The position numbers were made by a program, and so were the translations under genes. Shown here in pieces: positions 10,475 to 19,999 of a stretch of DNA of 64,000 bases. The notes beneath the pieces were generated by a model, which was given only the letters and a program-made list of their open reading frames with translations, had not been told where the DNA came from and searched no databases. This stretch comes from Brevibacterium mcbrellneri ATCC 49030 (GTDB lineage: Bacteria; Actinomycetota; Actinomycetes; Actinomycetales; Brevibacteriaceae). The stretch's first letter is position 1. Each line of letters starts with the position of its first letter. The stretch covers positions 51,816 through 115,815 of the forward strand of contig NZ_ADNU01000012.1 of assembly GCF_000178455.1 (NCBI RefSeq), in the 5' to 3' direction.

Positions 10475-11374
10475 GTGGAGAACGAAACCATGCAACCTGC
10501 TGTACGGCGACGAGACCTTCGCCGCGCACGCAAATCGCAGTCTCGCAAGTTCCCCACTTTCGCGAAACTCACGTCTTTTGCTGTTGCACCCCAGGCAACC
10601 TCGGCGGCCCCAGCTGTCCGCGGTTCGAACGGTGCCGCATTGCGCGCTCTGCGTCGCAAGCGCAACGTGACTCTCTCCGCAGTTGGAACCTTCGCCGTAG
10701 CAGGTGCTGCAATGACCGCCACTCTTCTCTCTGGCGTGGGAGCTAGCTCTTCTGGGCAGGTCACAACCGAAGCAGATGCGAGCTCACATGCGGTGTCCAG
10801 CGAAAGCGTTTCCGGCGGAGCCAACGGAGACGACGACATTCTGGCAGGACAGAGCGGTGCAGTCGGCGGCGTTAAGGCCGACTCGAAGGGTGACCCACGC
10901 GCATCCTCACTTTCCGTCAAGCGCACCGCCCTTCCTGGTTGTGAAGGTAAGGTCCCAGAAGGTGAAGCACAAAACGGGCAGCTACCAGAGGAGTGGCTGT
11001 GCAATCTGGGCATTGGTGACCACAAGTTGCGCCAGGATGCCGCTGTTGCATTCGCAAAAATGAACGCAGCGTACAAGGCCGACACTGGAAAAGACTTCGA
11101 ACTCACAGACACATACCGCACCTTGGACGCGCAGGTGAGCGTTGCAGGCCGCAAGCCAGGTTTAGCTGCAAAGCCAGGAACCTCCCTGCACGGAATGGGT
11201 CTAGCAATTGACTTTGGTGGCGGTGCCGCACAAGCAAGCGGACCGCTGTACGACTGGCTCGTGAAGCACGGACACGAATACGGCTGGGAAAACCCAGACT
11301 GGGCTAAGTCCTCCAAGTACGAACCATGGCACTGGGAGTACGTGCCTGGTCGTCAAGGCGTCAAGGGATACTGA
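10475..11374 (+). CDS. VanY-like D-alanyl-D-alanine carboxypeptidase, membrane-anchored
   Basis: 299 residues. A very basic N-terminal tail of about 65 residues is followed by one membrane helix (TLSAVGTFAVAGAAMTATLL), a Ser/Gly-rich linker, and a C-terminal VanY/peptidase M15 domain. The zinc site is readable: SLHGMGLAIDFGG gives His and Asp, and EPWHWEYVPG gives the second His and the catalytic Glu. It should act outside the membrane, trimming D-Ala-D-Ala ends of peptidoglycan stems. The GTG start at 10475 is preceded by GAGGAG. The long cationic cytoplasmic tail is a little unusual and may bind membrane or nucleic acid. Confidence 0.85.
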   Translation: MENETMQPAVRRRDLRRARKSQSRKFPTFAKLTSFAVAPQATSAAPAVRGSNGAALRALRRKRNVTLSAVGTFAVAGAAMTATLLSGVGASSSGQVTTEADASSHAVSSESVSGGANGDDDILAGQSGAVGGVKADSKGDPRASSLSVKRTALPGCEGKVPEGEAQNGQLPEEWLCNLGIGDHKLRQDAAVAFAKMNAAYKADTGKDFELTDTYRTLDAQVSVAGRKPGLAAKPGTSLHGMGLAIDFGGGAAQASGPLYDWLVKHGHEYGWENPDWAKSSKYEPWHWEYVPGRQGVKGY

Positions 11375-11400
11375 GCGACTCGAACCACATGATCAAAAGA

Positions 11401-11434
11401 AATGGCCTTCTTAGTTACAACTAAGAAGGCCATT
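11401..11434. terminator. Bidirectional terminator between vanY-like and ligase genes
   Basis: Perfect 16-base inverted repeat AATGGCCTTCTTAGTT / AACTAAGAAGGCCATT with a two-base loop, between convergent genes. The minus-strand side continues into a T-rich tract. Confidence 0.85.
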
Positions 11435-11445
11435 AGCGTGTGTGG

Positions 11446-13068
11446 CTATTTCAGCGAGTCACGGAGGACGTTCTTACGGATCTTCCCCGTGGAGGTGCGG
11501 GGAAGAGCATCAACGAACTTCACCTTCTTGGGAGTTTCAAACCCAGACATGCGAGCGCGTGCATAGTCGATGATCTCCTTTTCGAGTTCAACGCAGGCGG
11601 GGTCATCTGCTGACTCCACGCGATCGGAAAGGACGACGGCCGTGACAGCTTCGCCCCAGTGTGAATCTGGCGCAGCAACTACAGCAACCTCAACCACGCC
11701 AGGTGCGTCCAAGAGGATCTGCTCCACCTTGAGCGACGACACATTTTCGCCACCAGTCTTGATGATGTCCTTTGCACGGTCAGTAAACCAGACCGTGCCG
11801 TCATCGTCTTTGTAGCCAATGTCGCCGGAGTGGAACCAACCGTAGGCAAAAGCACTTGCGTTCGCTTGCGCGTTGTTCCAGTAGCCAGGGGTGACGTGCG
11901 GGCCACGGTAGACGATTTCGCCTTCCTGCCCGGGCTCCAAGAGTGTGCCGTCCGGACCCATGATTTCCATACGCACACTTGGCACGGGCATTCCCCACGA
12001 GCCGCGCTTCTCTGGGTTTTGCGACGGCCAATGATGGACGGTCGCCGGGAGCACCTCGGTCTGACCCGACCCAAGAATAATGCGTGCGTCAGGCATGGCG
12101 TTTTGAAGGGCCGTCAGCACGGAGTCGGGCATGTGCGTCATTGCGTAAATTGCGGTTTTGACCGAACTGATGTTCGCTGTCACCTGTTCGTTTGCTTGCA
12201 GAAGCGCTCCGAACATCATGGGCAGAGCCATGATGATTTCGACGTTGTGCTTTTCGATCAGTCTCGCGCATTCCGCTGGGTCGAACGGATTGTGAAGAAC
12301 GACCGTTCCACCAAACGAGAGAACAGGTATAACGAGCGTGTTCAAACCGGTCACATGATAGAGCGGAAGTATGTTGAGGAAAGGCGTGGGGCCGTTGTCC
12401 CAACTCACTCCCAAGAAGTTCGCGTTCATATAGGCGGCTGTTACCACGGCAGAGTGCTTTGATAGCGCCCCTTTGGGGCGCGAAGTGGTCCCCGAGGTGT
12501 AAATGCACTGGGCTACGTCATCGTCGTTGATGATGAGTTCAAGTGGTTCTGCGCTTCCCTGGCTCTGCAGGTCGTGGAAGTCGATGTGGGAGTCCTCGCC
12601 GGGTGTGCCGTCCGAGGTGTCAGTCTTCCTTACGATGACATTGGCTGGTGTGGGTGCGGGTTGTGCAGTCTGGGTTGTCAGAACGGACACAAACGTGTCG
12701 TCGGTGATGACTGTGAGGGTATCGGCATCATTGAGTATCCACTGAATATCGTCCGGGCCCAATGTGAAGTTGATCGGCATGACGGTCAACCCGGCTTTGA
12801 CGATCCCAAAGTACGCCACGAGGAAGTCGTACGAGTTGCCCATGAGGAGGGCCACCGGCTTGGTTCGATCGTTGTGGATTTCGGAGAGTTTGTGGGCGAG
12901 CGCGTTCGAGTGCTCATTGAGTTCGGCGTATGTCCGCGAGGTGTCTTTTTCGATCACTGCTACGCGGTGTGGGCTGACGGAGGCCACGCGCAGAAGCATG
13001 TCCCCGGCAGCGTTGCGGGTTGCGAGGTTGTATTCCAGTGGGTCAACGAGTGAAACGTCTGATTTCAT
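11446..13068 (-). CDS. Acyl-CoA synthetase (AMP-forming)
   Basis: 540 residues of the ANL superfamily. The P-loop-like core YTSGTTSRPKGA, the adenine motif GSGQTE, the hinge aspartate region GWFHSGDIGYKDDDGTVWF and the C-terminal PRTSTGKIRKN with the catalytic Lys are all present. It should charge a carboxylic acid with CoA at the cost of ATP. It starts with ATG behind TTTGGAG and lies downstream of an acyl-CoA dehydrogenase on the same strand, and opposite an AtuA-carboxylase-hydratase set, so its substrate is probably a branched or isoprenoid acid feeding that pathway (inference). Confidence 0.88.
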   Translation of the reverse strand: MKSDVSLVDPLEYNLATRNAAGDMLLRVASVSPHRVAVIEKDTSRTYAELNEHSNALAHKLSEIHNDRTKPVALLMGNSYDFLVAYFGIVKAGLTVMPINFTLGPDDIQWILNDADTLTVITDDTFVSVLTTQTAQPAPTPANVIVRKTDTSDGTPGEDSHIDFHDLQSQGSAEPLELIINDDDVAQCIYTSGTTSRPKGALSKHSAVVTAAYMNANFLGVSWDNGPTPFLNILPLYHVTGLNTLVIPVLSFGGTVVLHNPFDPAECARLIEKHNVEIIMALPMMFGALLQANEQVTANISSVKTAIYAMTHMPDSVLTALQNAMPDARIILGSGQTEVLPATVHHWPSQNPEKRGSWGMPVPSVRMEIMGPDGTLLEPGQEGEIVYRGPHVTPGYWNNAQANASAFAYGWFHSGDIGYKDDDGTVWFTDRAKDIIKTGGENVSSLKVEQILLDAPGVVEVAVVAAPDSHWGEAVTAVVLSDRVESADDPACVELEKEIIDYARARMSGFETPKKVKFVDALPRTSTGKIRKNVLRDSLK

Positions 13069-13101
13069 GATGAGACTCCAAAGATTTGAGGGTTGAGTGG
13101 C

Positions 13102-14235
13102 TTACACGTCTAAGCCGTCGAGTTTGGCAAGCACTTGAAGCATGACTTCATCGGCGCCACCGCCAATTGATGTCAGTCGCGAATCGCGCATGAATCGCGC
13201 CGTCCAGTTTTCTTCCATGTAGCCCATTCCTCCGTGTACTTGCACAACGTAGTCGGCGACTTCGCGTGACAGGCGTCCGGCCTTGAGCTTGGCAGCCGAG
13301 GTGAGGCGGGTCACGTCTTCACCGCGTTCAACGCGCTGAACTGCTCCGTGGAGGCTTTCGCGGAGGATCTCGATTTCGGCTTGCAGTTCGGTGATTCTGA
13401 ACGCCGGATACTGGCACTGTGCCAGAGAACGGCCAAAGACCTTGCGGGTGCGCATGTATTCGCGAGTACGTTCGAGAGCGCGGTCGCATGAGCCGATCAT
13501 CGAAGCTGTTCCGGACAAGCGTTCAATGAGGAACTGGAGCATCTGCTGTTGGAAGCCCCGACCTTCTTGACCAATCGTGTTGGCGACAGGCACGCGAACA
13601 TCAGTCAGGCGCAGCTCGCATGTGTCGGAACACCGGTTCCCCAGTTTGTCCAGAACGCGCGTGACTTCAAAGCCCGAGGTGTCAGTGGGCACGATGATTT
13701 GTGACATTCCGCGGTACCCAGGTTCGTCCGAAGTGCGAACGAGCATGCAGACCCAGTCTGCGTGCGAAGCGTTAGTGATGAAGGTTTTTTGGCCGTTGAT
13801 CACCCAGTGGTCGCCGTCGCGTTTGGCTGTTGTCCTAATGGCGGCGACGTCGCTTCCGGCATCGGGTTCAGTTACGCCGATTGAGGCGATCGCCTCTCCG
13901 GAAATCGCGGGTCGAAGGTACTTTTCCTTTTGCTCTGGTGTTCCCAGCTGGTTGAGAGTAGGGGTCGCCATGTTGGCGTGAGCTGTGAGCCCCAAGCCAA
14001 CACCGGCTGCATCGGCTTTGCCCAGCTCTTCGGCAAGAACCATTGAGTATGCCAGCGACGCGCCACCTCCGCCGTACTTTGGGTCATATGTCAGCCCCAG
14101 GAGACCCAGGTCGCCTGCCGACTTCCATAGTTTGCGCGAATCCATGCCCGTGCGTTCCCACTCATCGACATGCGGGTTGATTTCTCTTTCAACGAACGTC
14201 GCAACCGTTTTTCGCAGTGCTTGTAGATCATCCAC
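13102..14235 (-). CDS. Acyl-CoA dehydrogenase
   Basis: About 377 residues with acyl-CoA dehydrogenase signatures: GVTEPDAGSDVAAIRTTA for FAD and substrate binding, the YVVQVHGGMGYMEENW block, and the family length. In such enzymes a Glu in the C-terminal half is the catalytic base; I cannot place it with certainty. The frame is open to 14319, but GTG at 14235 has AAAGGAG nine bases upstream. It is divergent from the AtuA-like gene and upstream of the ligase, which fits oxidation of the CoA ester to an enoyl-CoA before carboxylation, as in leucine and citronellol breakdown. Confidence 0.9.
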   Translation of the reverse strand: MDDLQALRKTVATFVEREINPHVDEWERTGMDSRKLWKSAGDLGLLGLTYDPKYGGGGASLAYSMVLAEELGKADAAGVGLGLTAHANMATPTLNQLGTPEQKEKYLRPAISGEAIASIGVTEPDAGSDVAAIRTTAKRDGDHWVINGQKTFITNASHADWVCMLVRTSDEPGYRGMSQIIVPTDTSGFEVTRVLDKLGNRCSDTCELRLTDVRVPVANTIGQEGRGFQQQMLQFLIERLSGTASMIGSCDRALERTREYMRTRKVFGRSLAQCQYPAFRITELQAEIEILRESLHGAVQRVERGEDVTRLTSAAKLKAGRLSREVADYVVQVHGGMGYMEENWTARFMRDSRLTSIGGGADEVMLQVLAKLDGLDV

Positions 14236-14386
14236 TTCTAGAGCTCCTTTGCGTCTAGTAGTTCCTGCCTGTGGTAGGTGGCGTATTTGAAGCATACGTG
14301 GATACAAGAAAAAGAACAATCACAGTTGCATGTTTTTTGTTTTGGTGCTTGAGTAGACAACAACACGACGCGCAAAGGAGCGAACC

Positions 14387-16165
14387 ATGTCTTCTGATCA
14401 ACTTGGGTCACGGCCCGTTCGCATTGCCAACTGTTCAGGCTTCTATGGCGACCGGCTCTCCGCGATGACCGAAATGCTGCACGGCGGCCCGGTAGATGTG
14501 GTGACTGGCGACTATTTGGCAGAACTCACCATGCTGATTCTGGCCCGGCAACGGTCAAAGGACCCAGCAAAAGGGTATGCCGCAACATTCCTTGCGCAGT
14601 TGCGCGAGAACCTGGACGTGATCGTGCGTAAAGACGTCAAGGTCGTGGTGAACGCCGGTGGAATGAATCCGCAAGGGCTCGCCGAGGCCGTCGATGGGTT
14701 AGCGAAACAGGCTGGTCTCGATGTGTCGGTGGCGACCGTGTGTGGAGACGATCTCACCGAAAGGGCTCCAGAGTTGGGGCTCGGTGAGCCGATTGCTGCA
14801 AACGCGTACTTAGGGGCCCACGGGATTGTGCACGCGCTGAACTCAGGTGCACAGATCGTCGTGACGGGACGAGTCACCGACGCTTCGGTCATCGTGGGGG
14901 CGGCTGCGTGGTGGCACGGATGGGAGCGGGAAAACTACGACGCGATCGCCGGAGCCATGGCCGCTGGGCATGTGATTGAATGTGGGGCCCAAGCCACAGG
15001 TGGAAACTTCAGCTTCTTTCACGAAATTCCCCACATGACCCGCCCAGGGTTCCCCATTGCGGAAGTGGCCGCCGACGGAAGTTCGGTGATCACCAAACAC
15101 CCGGATACTGACGGGGCGGTGACAGAAGAAACGGTTCTTTCCCAACTTCTCTACGAGATCCAAGGAGCCCGTTATGCAGGACCCGACGCGGTTCTGCGCC
15201 TTGACAGCATCACGCTCGAACAGCTGGGCAACGACCGGGTGGGGATCACCGGAGCAGTAGGAGAAGCACCACCGCCGGATCTCAAAGTGTCCGTGACCGA
15301 ACTTGGTGGTTACCTCAACGAAATGGTGTGGATGATCACCGGGCTCAACGCACGCGAAAAAGCCGATCTGGTGAAACACCAGTTTGAAGCTGCGCTGACA
15401 GAAAAACCCGCCGAGGTCGAATGGAGTTTCGCACACTCCCAGCCTGGTAGCGCGACCACACAGGAGGAAGCCACCTCGGTCCTGCGAGTCCTGGCACGCG
15501 ACCCTGACCCTGCCAAAGTAGGGCGTGCGTTCTCCAATGTAGGAGTCGAACTGGCTTTAGCCTCATACCCAGGGGCATTTATGCAACGACCACCCGAAGC
15601 TGGGAAGGTCTACGGCAGATACCGTGCGGCTTATGTACCACAGGACACGCCGAACCACACAGTGATCCTGGCAGACGGAACCCACACCACCATCACGCCG
15701 CCACACTCAACTCAAAAACTCGAACCCACCTCGGCCGACTCCCACCACCCACCGGTCCCCGACCAATCACCAGAGCAGGGCGGAACACAAGGAAGTCAGG
15801 TACACCTCGGGGACGTTTTTGGAGCACGTTCAGGTGACAAAGGAGGGGACGCCAACATCGGTATTTGGGCGCGCAACGAAGCCGGGTACGCGTGGCTCAA
15901 ACGCAACATGACCGTCGAACTCTTGCGCACGCTCCTCCCGGAAGCCCGTGAACTAGAAGTTGAACGCACGGAACTAGACAACCTGGGCGCCATCAACTTC
16001 GTTGTGCACGGCATTTTGGGAGAAGGTGTGGCCTCCCAAGCACGCTTCGACCCGCAAGCAAAAGGACTGGGCGAATACGTGCGCTCGCGCACTGTGAGAC
16101 TGCCAGAAGACGTTCTCAACGCGCCGGTCACACGCGGCCGCAATACCAACTCGCAAACCGCATAA
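14387..16165 (+). CDS. AtuA-like acyclic terpene utilisation protein (DUF1446)
   Basis: 592 residues. The N-terminal two thirds carry the DUF1446/AtuA region (IANCSGFYGDRLSAMTEML, VVTGDYLAELTM, VVVNAGGMNPQGLAEAV, VVTGRVTDASVIVGAAAW). After a low-complexity Pro/Thr-rich linker, the C-terminal part (VFGARSGDKGGDANIGIWAR) is the separate small AtuA C-terminal domain. AtuA is required for growth on citronellol and geraniol in Pseudomonas, but its reaction is unknown. The start is backed by AAAGGAG. It heads an operon with the carboxylase and hydratase genes, so the cluster handles beta-methyl-branched acyl-CoAs. Confidence 0.85.
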   Translation: MSSDQLGSRPVRIANCSGFYGDRLSAMTEMLHGGPVDVVTGDYLAELTMLILARQRSKDPAKGYAATFLAQLRENLDVIVRKDVKVVVNAGGMNPQGLAEAVDGLAKQAGLDVSVATVCGDDLTERAPELGLGEPIAANAYLGAHGIVHALNSGAQIVVTGRVTDASVIVGAAAWWHGWERENYDAIAGAMAAGHVIECGAQATGGNFSFFHEIPHMTRPGFPIAEVAADGSSVITKHPDTDGAVTEETVLSQLLYEIQGARYAGPDAVLRLDSITLEQLGNDRVGITGAVGEAPPPDLKVSVTELGGYLNEMVWMITGLNAREKADLVKHQFEAALTEKPAEVEWSFAHSQPGSATTQEEATSVLRVLARDPDPAKVGRAFSNVGVELALASYPGAFMQRPPEAGKVYGRYRAAYVPQDTPNHTVILADGTHTTITPPHSTQKLEPTSADSHHPPVPDQSPEQGGTQGSQVHLGDVFGARSGDKGGDANIGIWARNEAGYAWLKRNMTVELLRTLLPEARELEVERTELDNLGAINFVVHGILGEGVASQARFDPQAKGLGEYVRSRTVRLPEDVLNAPVTRGRNTNSQTA

Positions 16166-16184
16166 CCAGATTGGACACACTCAC

Positions 16185-17780
16185 ATGACCGTACTGACGA
16201 GCAAACTCGACACGTCGAGTGAGAGCTACAAACGCGCCCAGTCTGTGATGGCAGACAAACTGGCCGAACTCGACACAGAAAACGGCCGACTCCGCGCAAT
16301 GGGCGGCGAAAAAGCCGTTGCCAGACATAGAAAACGCGACAAGCTCACCGTGCGCGAACGCATTGAGCTTCTGCTGGACCCCGACACTCCGTTTCTCGAA
16401 CTTGCCCCGTACGCGGCGTGGGGCACAGACTTCAACCTAGGCGGGGGCATCGTAGGCGGGATCGGCGTGGTCTCTGGAGTCGAGACCCTGGTGATCGGAA
16501 GTGACCCCACCGACCACGGGGGGACCATCAACCCCTGGACTCTACGCAAACAGCTACGGCTCATGGACATCGCGCAAGAGAACCGTCTGCCCTTGATCTC
16601 GCTTGTGGAATCCGGGGGAGCGAACCTGCCAGCCCAAAAGGACATCTTCATTCCCGGCGGTGCACAATTCCGGAAGCTCGCAGAACTGAGCAAAGAGGGA
16701 ATTCCAACTATCGCCCTGGTCTTTGGGAACTCCACAGCTGGCGGGGCCTACATCCCCGGTATGAGCGACTACACCGTCATGATCGACAAGAAATCCAAAG
16801 TGTTCTTAGCAGGACCACCCCTGGTCAAAGCGGCCACAGGAGAAATCAGTGACGACGAATCCTTGGGTGGAGCGCAAATGCACGCCAAGGTTTCTGGTCT
16901 TGCGGACTACTTCGCGACCGACGAGCAGGACGCAATTCGAATTGGGCGACGCATCGTTGCACGGTTGAACTGGAAAAAGGAAGGGCAGAGGCCCGCATAC
17001 GCTGCGCCACCTCGGCTTGACGAAGAGGAACTCATTGGGATCGTTCCGGAAGACCTCAAGATCCCCTTTGACCCCAAAGAGATCATTGGGCGCGTGGTCG
17101 ATGACTCCGACTTTGACGAATTCAAGCCACTCTACGGGCAGTCGCTGGTCACAGGCTGGGCGCGGATTCATGGATACCCCGTAGGAATCCTGGCCAATGC
17201 GCGGGGTGTGCTTTTTAGCGAAGAAGCGAAAAAAGCCACCCAGTTTATTCAGATTGCAAACCGGCAACGGACTCCGCTGCTGTTCATTCACAACACTACT
17301 GGTTACATGGTGGGGCGCACGTACGAAGAACGCGGCATCATCAAAGATGGAGCTGCCATGATCCACGCAGTTTCGACCTCGGAAGTTCCTCACCTCACAC
17401 TGTTGGTGGGTGCCTCGTACGGGGCCGGCCACTACGGCATGTGCGGGCGAGCCTTCAACCCGCGTTTCGTGTACGCGTGGCCCAGTGCTAAGTCAGCTGT
17501 GATGGGATCGCAACAGTTAGCCGATGTTGTCACATCGGTGGCAGCGGCGTCAGCAAAAGCCCGCGGGATTCCTTTTGACGAAGACGCCAACGAAATGCGC
17601 AGGGAAATGATCAAGAACCAGATTGATTCAGAATCATTACCACTCTTTTTGTCAGGCCACATATACGACGACGGAATCATTGACCCCAGGGACACTCGGA
17701 CGGTGCTGGGTATCTCCCTGTCGGCAGTTTCGCAAGAGGAAATCGACTCTGACCGTCGCTACGGAATCTTTAGGATGTGA
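16185..17780 (+). CDS. Acyl-CoA carboxylase, carboxyltransferase (beta) subunit
   Basis: 531 residues of the methylcrotonyl/geranyl-CoA carboxyltransferase family. Oxyanion-hole Gly-rich stretches are visible in both crotonase-like halves (GGANLPAQKDIFIPGG, STAGGAYIPGMSDY; FIHNTTGYMVGRTYEERGII, GASYGAGHYGMCGRAFNPRF). It transfers the carboxyl group from biotin to the acyl-CoA made by the dehydrogenase. It sits 19 bases after the AtuA-like gene and overlaps the biotin carboxylase gene by four bases. Sequence alone does not separate methylcrotonyl-CoA from geranyl-CoA specificity; the AtuA neighbour favours the terpene-type pathway. Confidence 0.9.
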   Translation: MTVLTSKLDTSSESYKRAQSVMADKLAELDTENGRLRAMGGEKAVARHRKRDKLTVRERIELLLDPDTPFLELAPYAAWGTDFNLGGGIVGGIGVVSGVETLVIGSDPTDHGGTINPWTLRKQLRLMDIAQENRLPLISLVESGGANLPAQKDIFIPGGAQFRKLAELSKEGIPTIALVFGNSTAGGAYIPGMSDYTVMIDKKSKVFLAGPPLVKAATGEISDDESLGGAQMHAKVSGLADYFATDEQDAIRIGRRIVARLNWKKEGQRPAYAAPPRLDEEELIGIVPEDLKIPFDPKEIIGRVVDDSDFDEFKPLYGQSLVTGWARIHGYPVGILANARGVLFSEEAKKATQFIQIANRQRTPLLFIHNTTGYMVGRTYEERGIIKDGAAMIHAVSTSEVPHLTLLVGASYGAGHYGMCGRAFNPRFVYAWPSAKSAVMGSQQLADVVTSVAAASAKARGIPFDEDANEMRREMIKNQIDSESLPLFLSGHIYDDGIIDPRDTRTVLGISLSAVSQEEIDSDRRYGIFRM

Positions 17781-19999
17781 TTCCTTTGACATCACAGATG
17801 ACAACAGGTGCACAAGTAGACGCGGAAGCGCGGACGGAAGGCCACACGGAAGCGCGAGCCGAAGCGCGCACCATCAGATCAGTTCTGGTAGCCAACCGTG
17901 GTGAAATCGCACGACGAGTGTTCGCAACCTGCCGTGAACAGGGAATCGAAACCGTCGCCGTATTCTCAGACCCAGACGAGGGGCTGCCGTTTGTGGCCGA
18001 GGCTGACAAAGCTGTGCGCCTACCGGGGAAGAGTGCTGCGGAAACGTACTTGGACGGGCCTGCCATCATTGAGGCCGCTCACCGAACAGGCGCTGACGCA
18101 ATCCACCCCGGGTACGGTTTCTTGAGCGAAAACGCTGAGTTCGCTCGCGCGGTCATGGACGCGGGACTCACATGGATTGGCCCGTCACCTGAAGCGATCG
18201 AATCGATGGGTTCGAAAGTTAGGTCCAAAGAACTCATGGATGCCGCCGGGGTTCCGATCCTCACAAACATGGAACCAGACAGCATCACAGAAGCCGATCT
18301 CCCGGTTCTTGTGAAAGCTTCTGCCGGAGGTGGTGGCCGCGGTATGCGGGTGGCGGATTCCATGGATGCACTGGCAGAAACGATCGAGTCAGCTAAGCGG
18401 GAGGCCCAGTCGGCATTCGGCGACTCCACTGTGTTCTGCGAACGTTACATCCCCGCCGGTCACCACGTGGAAGTGCAAGTAGTAGGCGACATGCACGGCA
18501 ACGTGTGGGCTGTTGGTGAACGCGAATGCTCCATTCAACGCCGACACCAGAAGGTCGTTGAAGAAGCGCCTGCCCCGCTTGTTGAACGGCACGGGCAAGA
18601 GCTACGCGACCGGCTATTCCAAGCAGCGAAAGACGCCGCAACGCGTATTGGATATGTGGGTGCCGGAACGGTCGAATTCCTTGCCGACAGCAACGGCGAG
18701 TTCTTCTTCTTGGAAATGAACACCCGACTACAGGTTGAACACCCCGTGACAGAGTCCGTGACAGGAGTGGACTTGGTGGCACTTCAACTGCACGTCGCCC
18801 AAGGTGGCGAACTCGTAGGTGAACCGCCTGCACAGACGGGGCACTCGATCGAAGTCCGCCTGTACGCAGAAGACCCAGCCGAAGGGTGGAAACCACAGTC
18901 CGGGCCAGTGCACCGGTTCGACGTTCCTGGAGTGGATGAACGGTTTAGTACGGTGCGGGCGCGCAGAGCAGTTGACAACTCAGGCGCCTCGATCCGGTTG
19001 GATGCGGCATATGTTGACGAGGCAGCTTTTGACGGCGGTGCCTCGGGCGGGGCATCAGCGAACACAGGAACGGAAATCAGTCCGTTCTACGACCCCATGA
19101 TCGCCAAGATCATCTCCACAGCGGACACTCGCACCCGGGCAGCCACGCACCTTGCGGATGCGCTAGCCCGGATGGACTGGGACGGCCCCACCGTTAACCG
19201 CGACCTGCTCGTCCAGATCTTACGCAGCGACGCCTTCGTGCAAGGAAACACGGATACGAATTTCCTCAACGAGCACGAAGACGTTTTCTCCCCAGTCGTG
19301 TCGGACCACCACATACAGATCGCCGCGACAGCAGCTGCACTTGCGCTCGCGGCCACTGTCGAACGTGATCAGGTGACGACCGCCTCGGGACACATTGTTC
19401 CCCAGAGCGCGACGGAACTCACGGGCGAGGAGTCGCTGGCCCGGGACATCGCGCAGAGAAACCCGCGCCCACACATTGGGCGGTTCCGTCTGTTCGCTGA
19501 TCAGCCAAGTGCGCGTACGTTTGTCACCGAAACCGGCGCCGAGGTGGCGGTCGCGACTTCGCAGAGGCGGGGGACGTGGGTTGTTGAGAACTCCGAGGTG
19601 GACATTGCGGTCAAGGAGGCGCGTCCTGAGCGCGTGGTCCTGGAGATCGACGGTGTGCGGACCGCGTATTCTGTGCGGGTTCAAGGCAGGCGCGTGACTG
19701 TTAACTCAAGCGGTGCTTCCGTGGTGCTGGTGGAAGCAGAACGCTTCACCGACCCGGCTTTGGTGGCGGCACCTGGAAGTTTGTTGGCACCCATGCCCGG
19801 GGTTGTCAGTAGTGTGCATGTGAACGTGGGAGACGCTGTTACCACAGGTCAGGCGCTCTTGACCATGGAAGCGATGAAAATGGAGCACACGATTCATGCG
19901 GATGCGGACGGAAGCCTGAAAGAACTGCCCGTTTCGGTAGGAAACCAGGTGGAAGCAGGTGCTCTTCTGGCAGTGATCGAGGTGGAAGACAATGAGTGA
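17777..19999 (+). CDS. Acyl-CoA carboxylase, biotin carboxylase plus carrier (alpha) subunit
   Basis: 740 residues. It begins with a biotin carboxylase (VLVANRGEIARRVF, HPGYGFLSENAEFA, the ATP-grasp Gly loop KASAGGGGRGMRV, EMNTRLQVEHPVTE), then a linker domain, and ends with a biotinyl domain containing MEAMKMEHTIHADADG, where the biotinylated Lys is about residue 701. With the preceding beta subunit it forms the complete carboxylase. The GTG start overlaps the upstream stop, and an ATG follows eight codons (24 bases) later. The N-terminal leader is rich in Ala, Glu and Arg repeats (EARTEGHTEARAEARTI), which are probably not part of the fold. Confidence 0.92.
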   Translation: MIPLTSQMTTGAQVDAEARTEGHTEARAEARTIRSVLVANRGEIARRVFATCREQGIETVAVFSDPDEGLPFVAEADKAVRLPGKSAAETYLDGPAIIEAAHRTGADAIHPGYGFLSENAEFARAVMDAGLTWIGPSPEAIESMGSKVRSKELMDAAGVPILTNMEPDSITEADLPVLVKASAGGGGRGMRVADSMDALAETIESAKREAQSAFGDSTVFCERYIPAGHHVEVQVVGDMHGNVWAVGERECSIQRRHQKVVEEAPAPLVERHGQELRDRLFQAAKDAATRIGYVGAGTVEFLADSNGEFFFLEMNTRLQVEHPVTESVTGVDLVALQLHVAQGGELVGEPPAQTGHSIEVRLYAEDPAEGWKPQSGPVHRFDVPGVDERFSTVRARRAVDNSGASIRLDAAYVDEAAFDGGASGGASANTGTEISPFYDPMIAKIISTADTRTRAATHLADALARMDWDGPTVNRDLLVQILRSDAFVQGNTDTNFLNEHEDVFSPVVSDHHIQIAATAAALALAATVERDQVTTASGHIVPQSATELTGEESLARDIAQRNPRPHIGRFRLFADQPSARTFVTETGAEVAVATSQRRGTWVVENSEVDIAVKEARPERVVLEIDGVRTAYSVRVQGRRVTVNSSGASVVLVEAERFTDPALVAAPGSLLAPMPGVVSSVHVNVGDAVTTGQALLTMEAMKMEHTIHADADGSLKELPVSVGNQVEAGALLAVIEVEDNE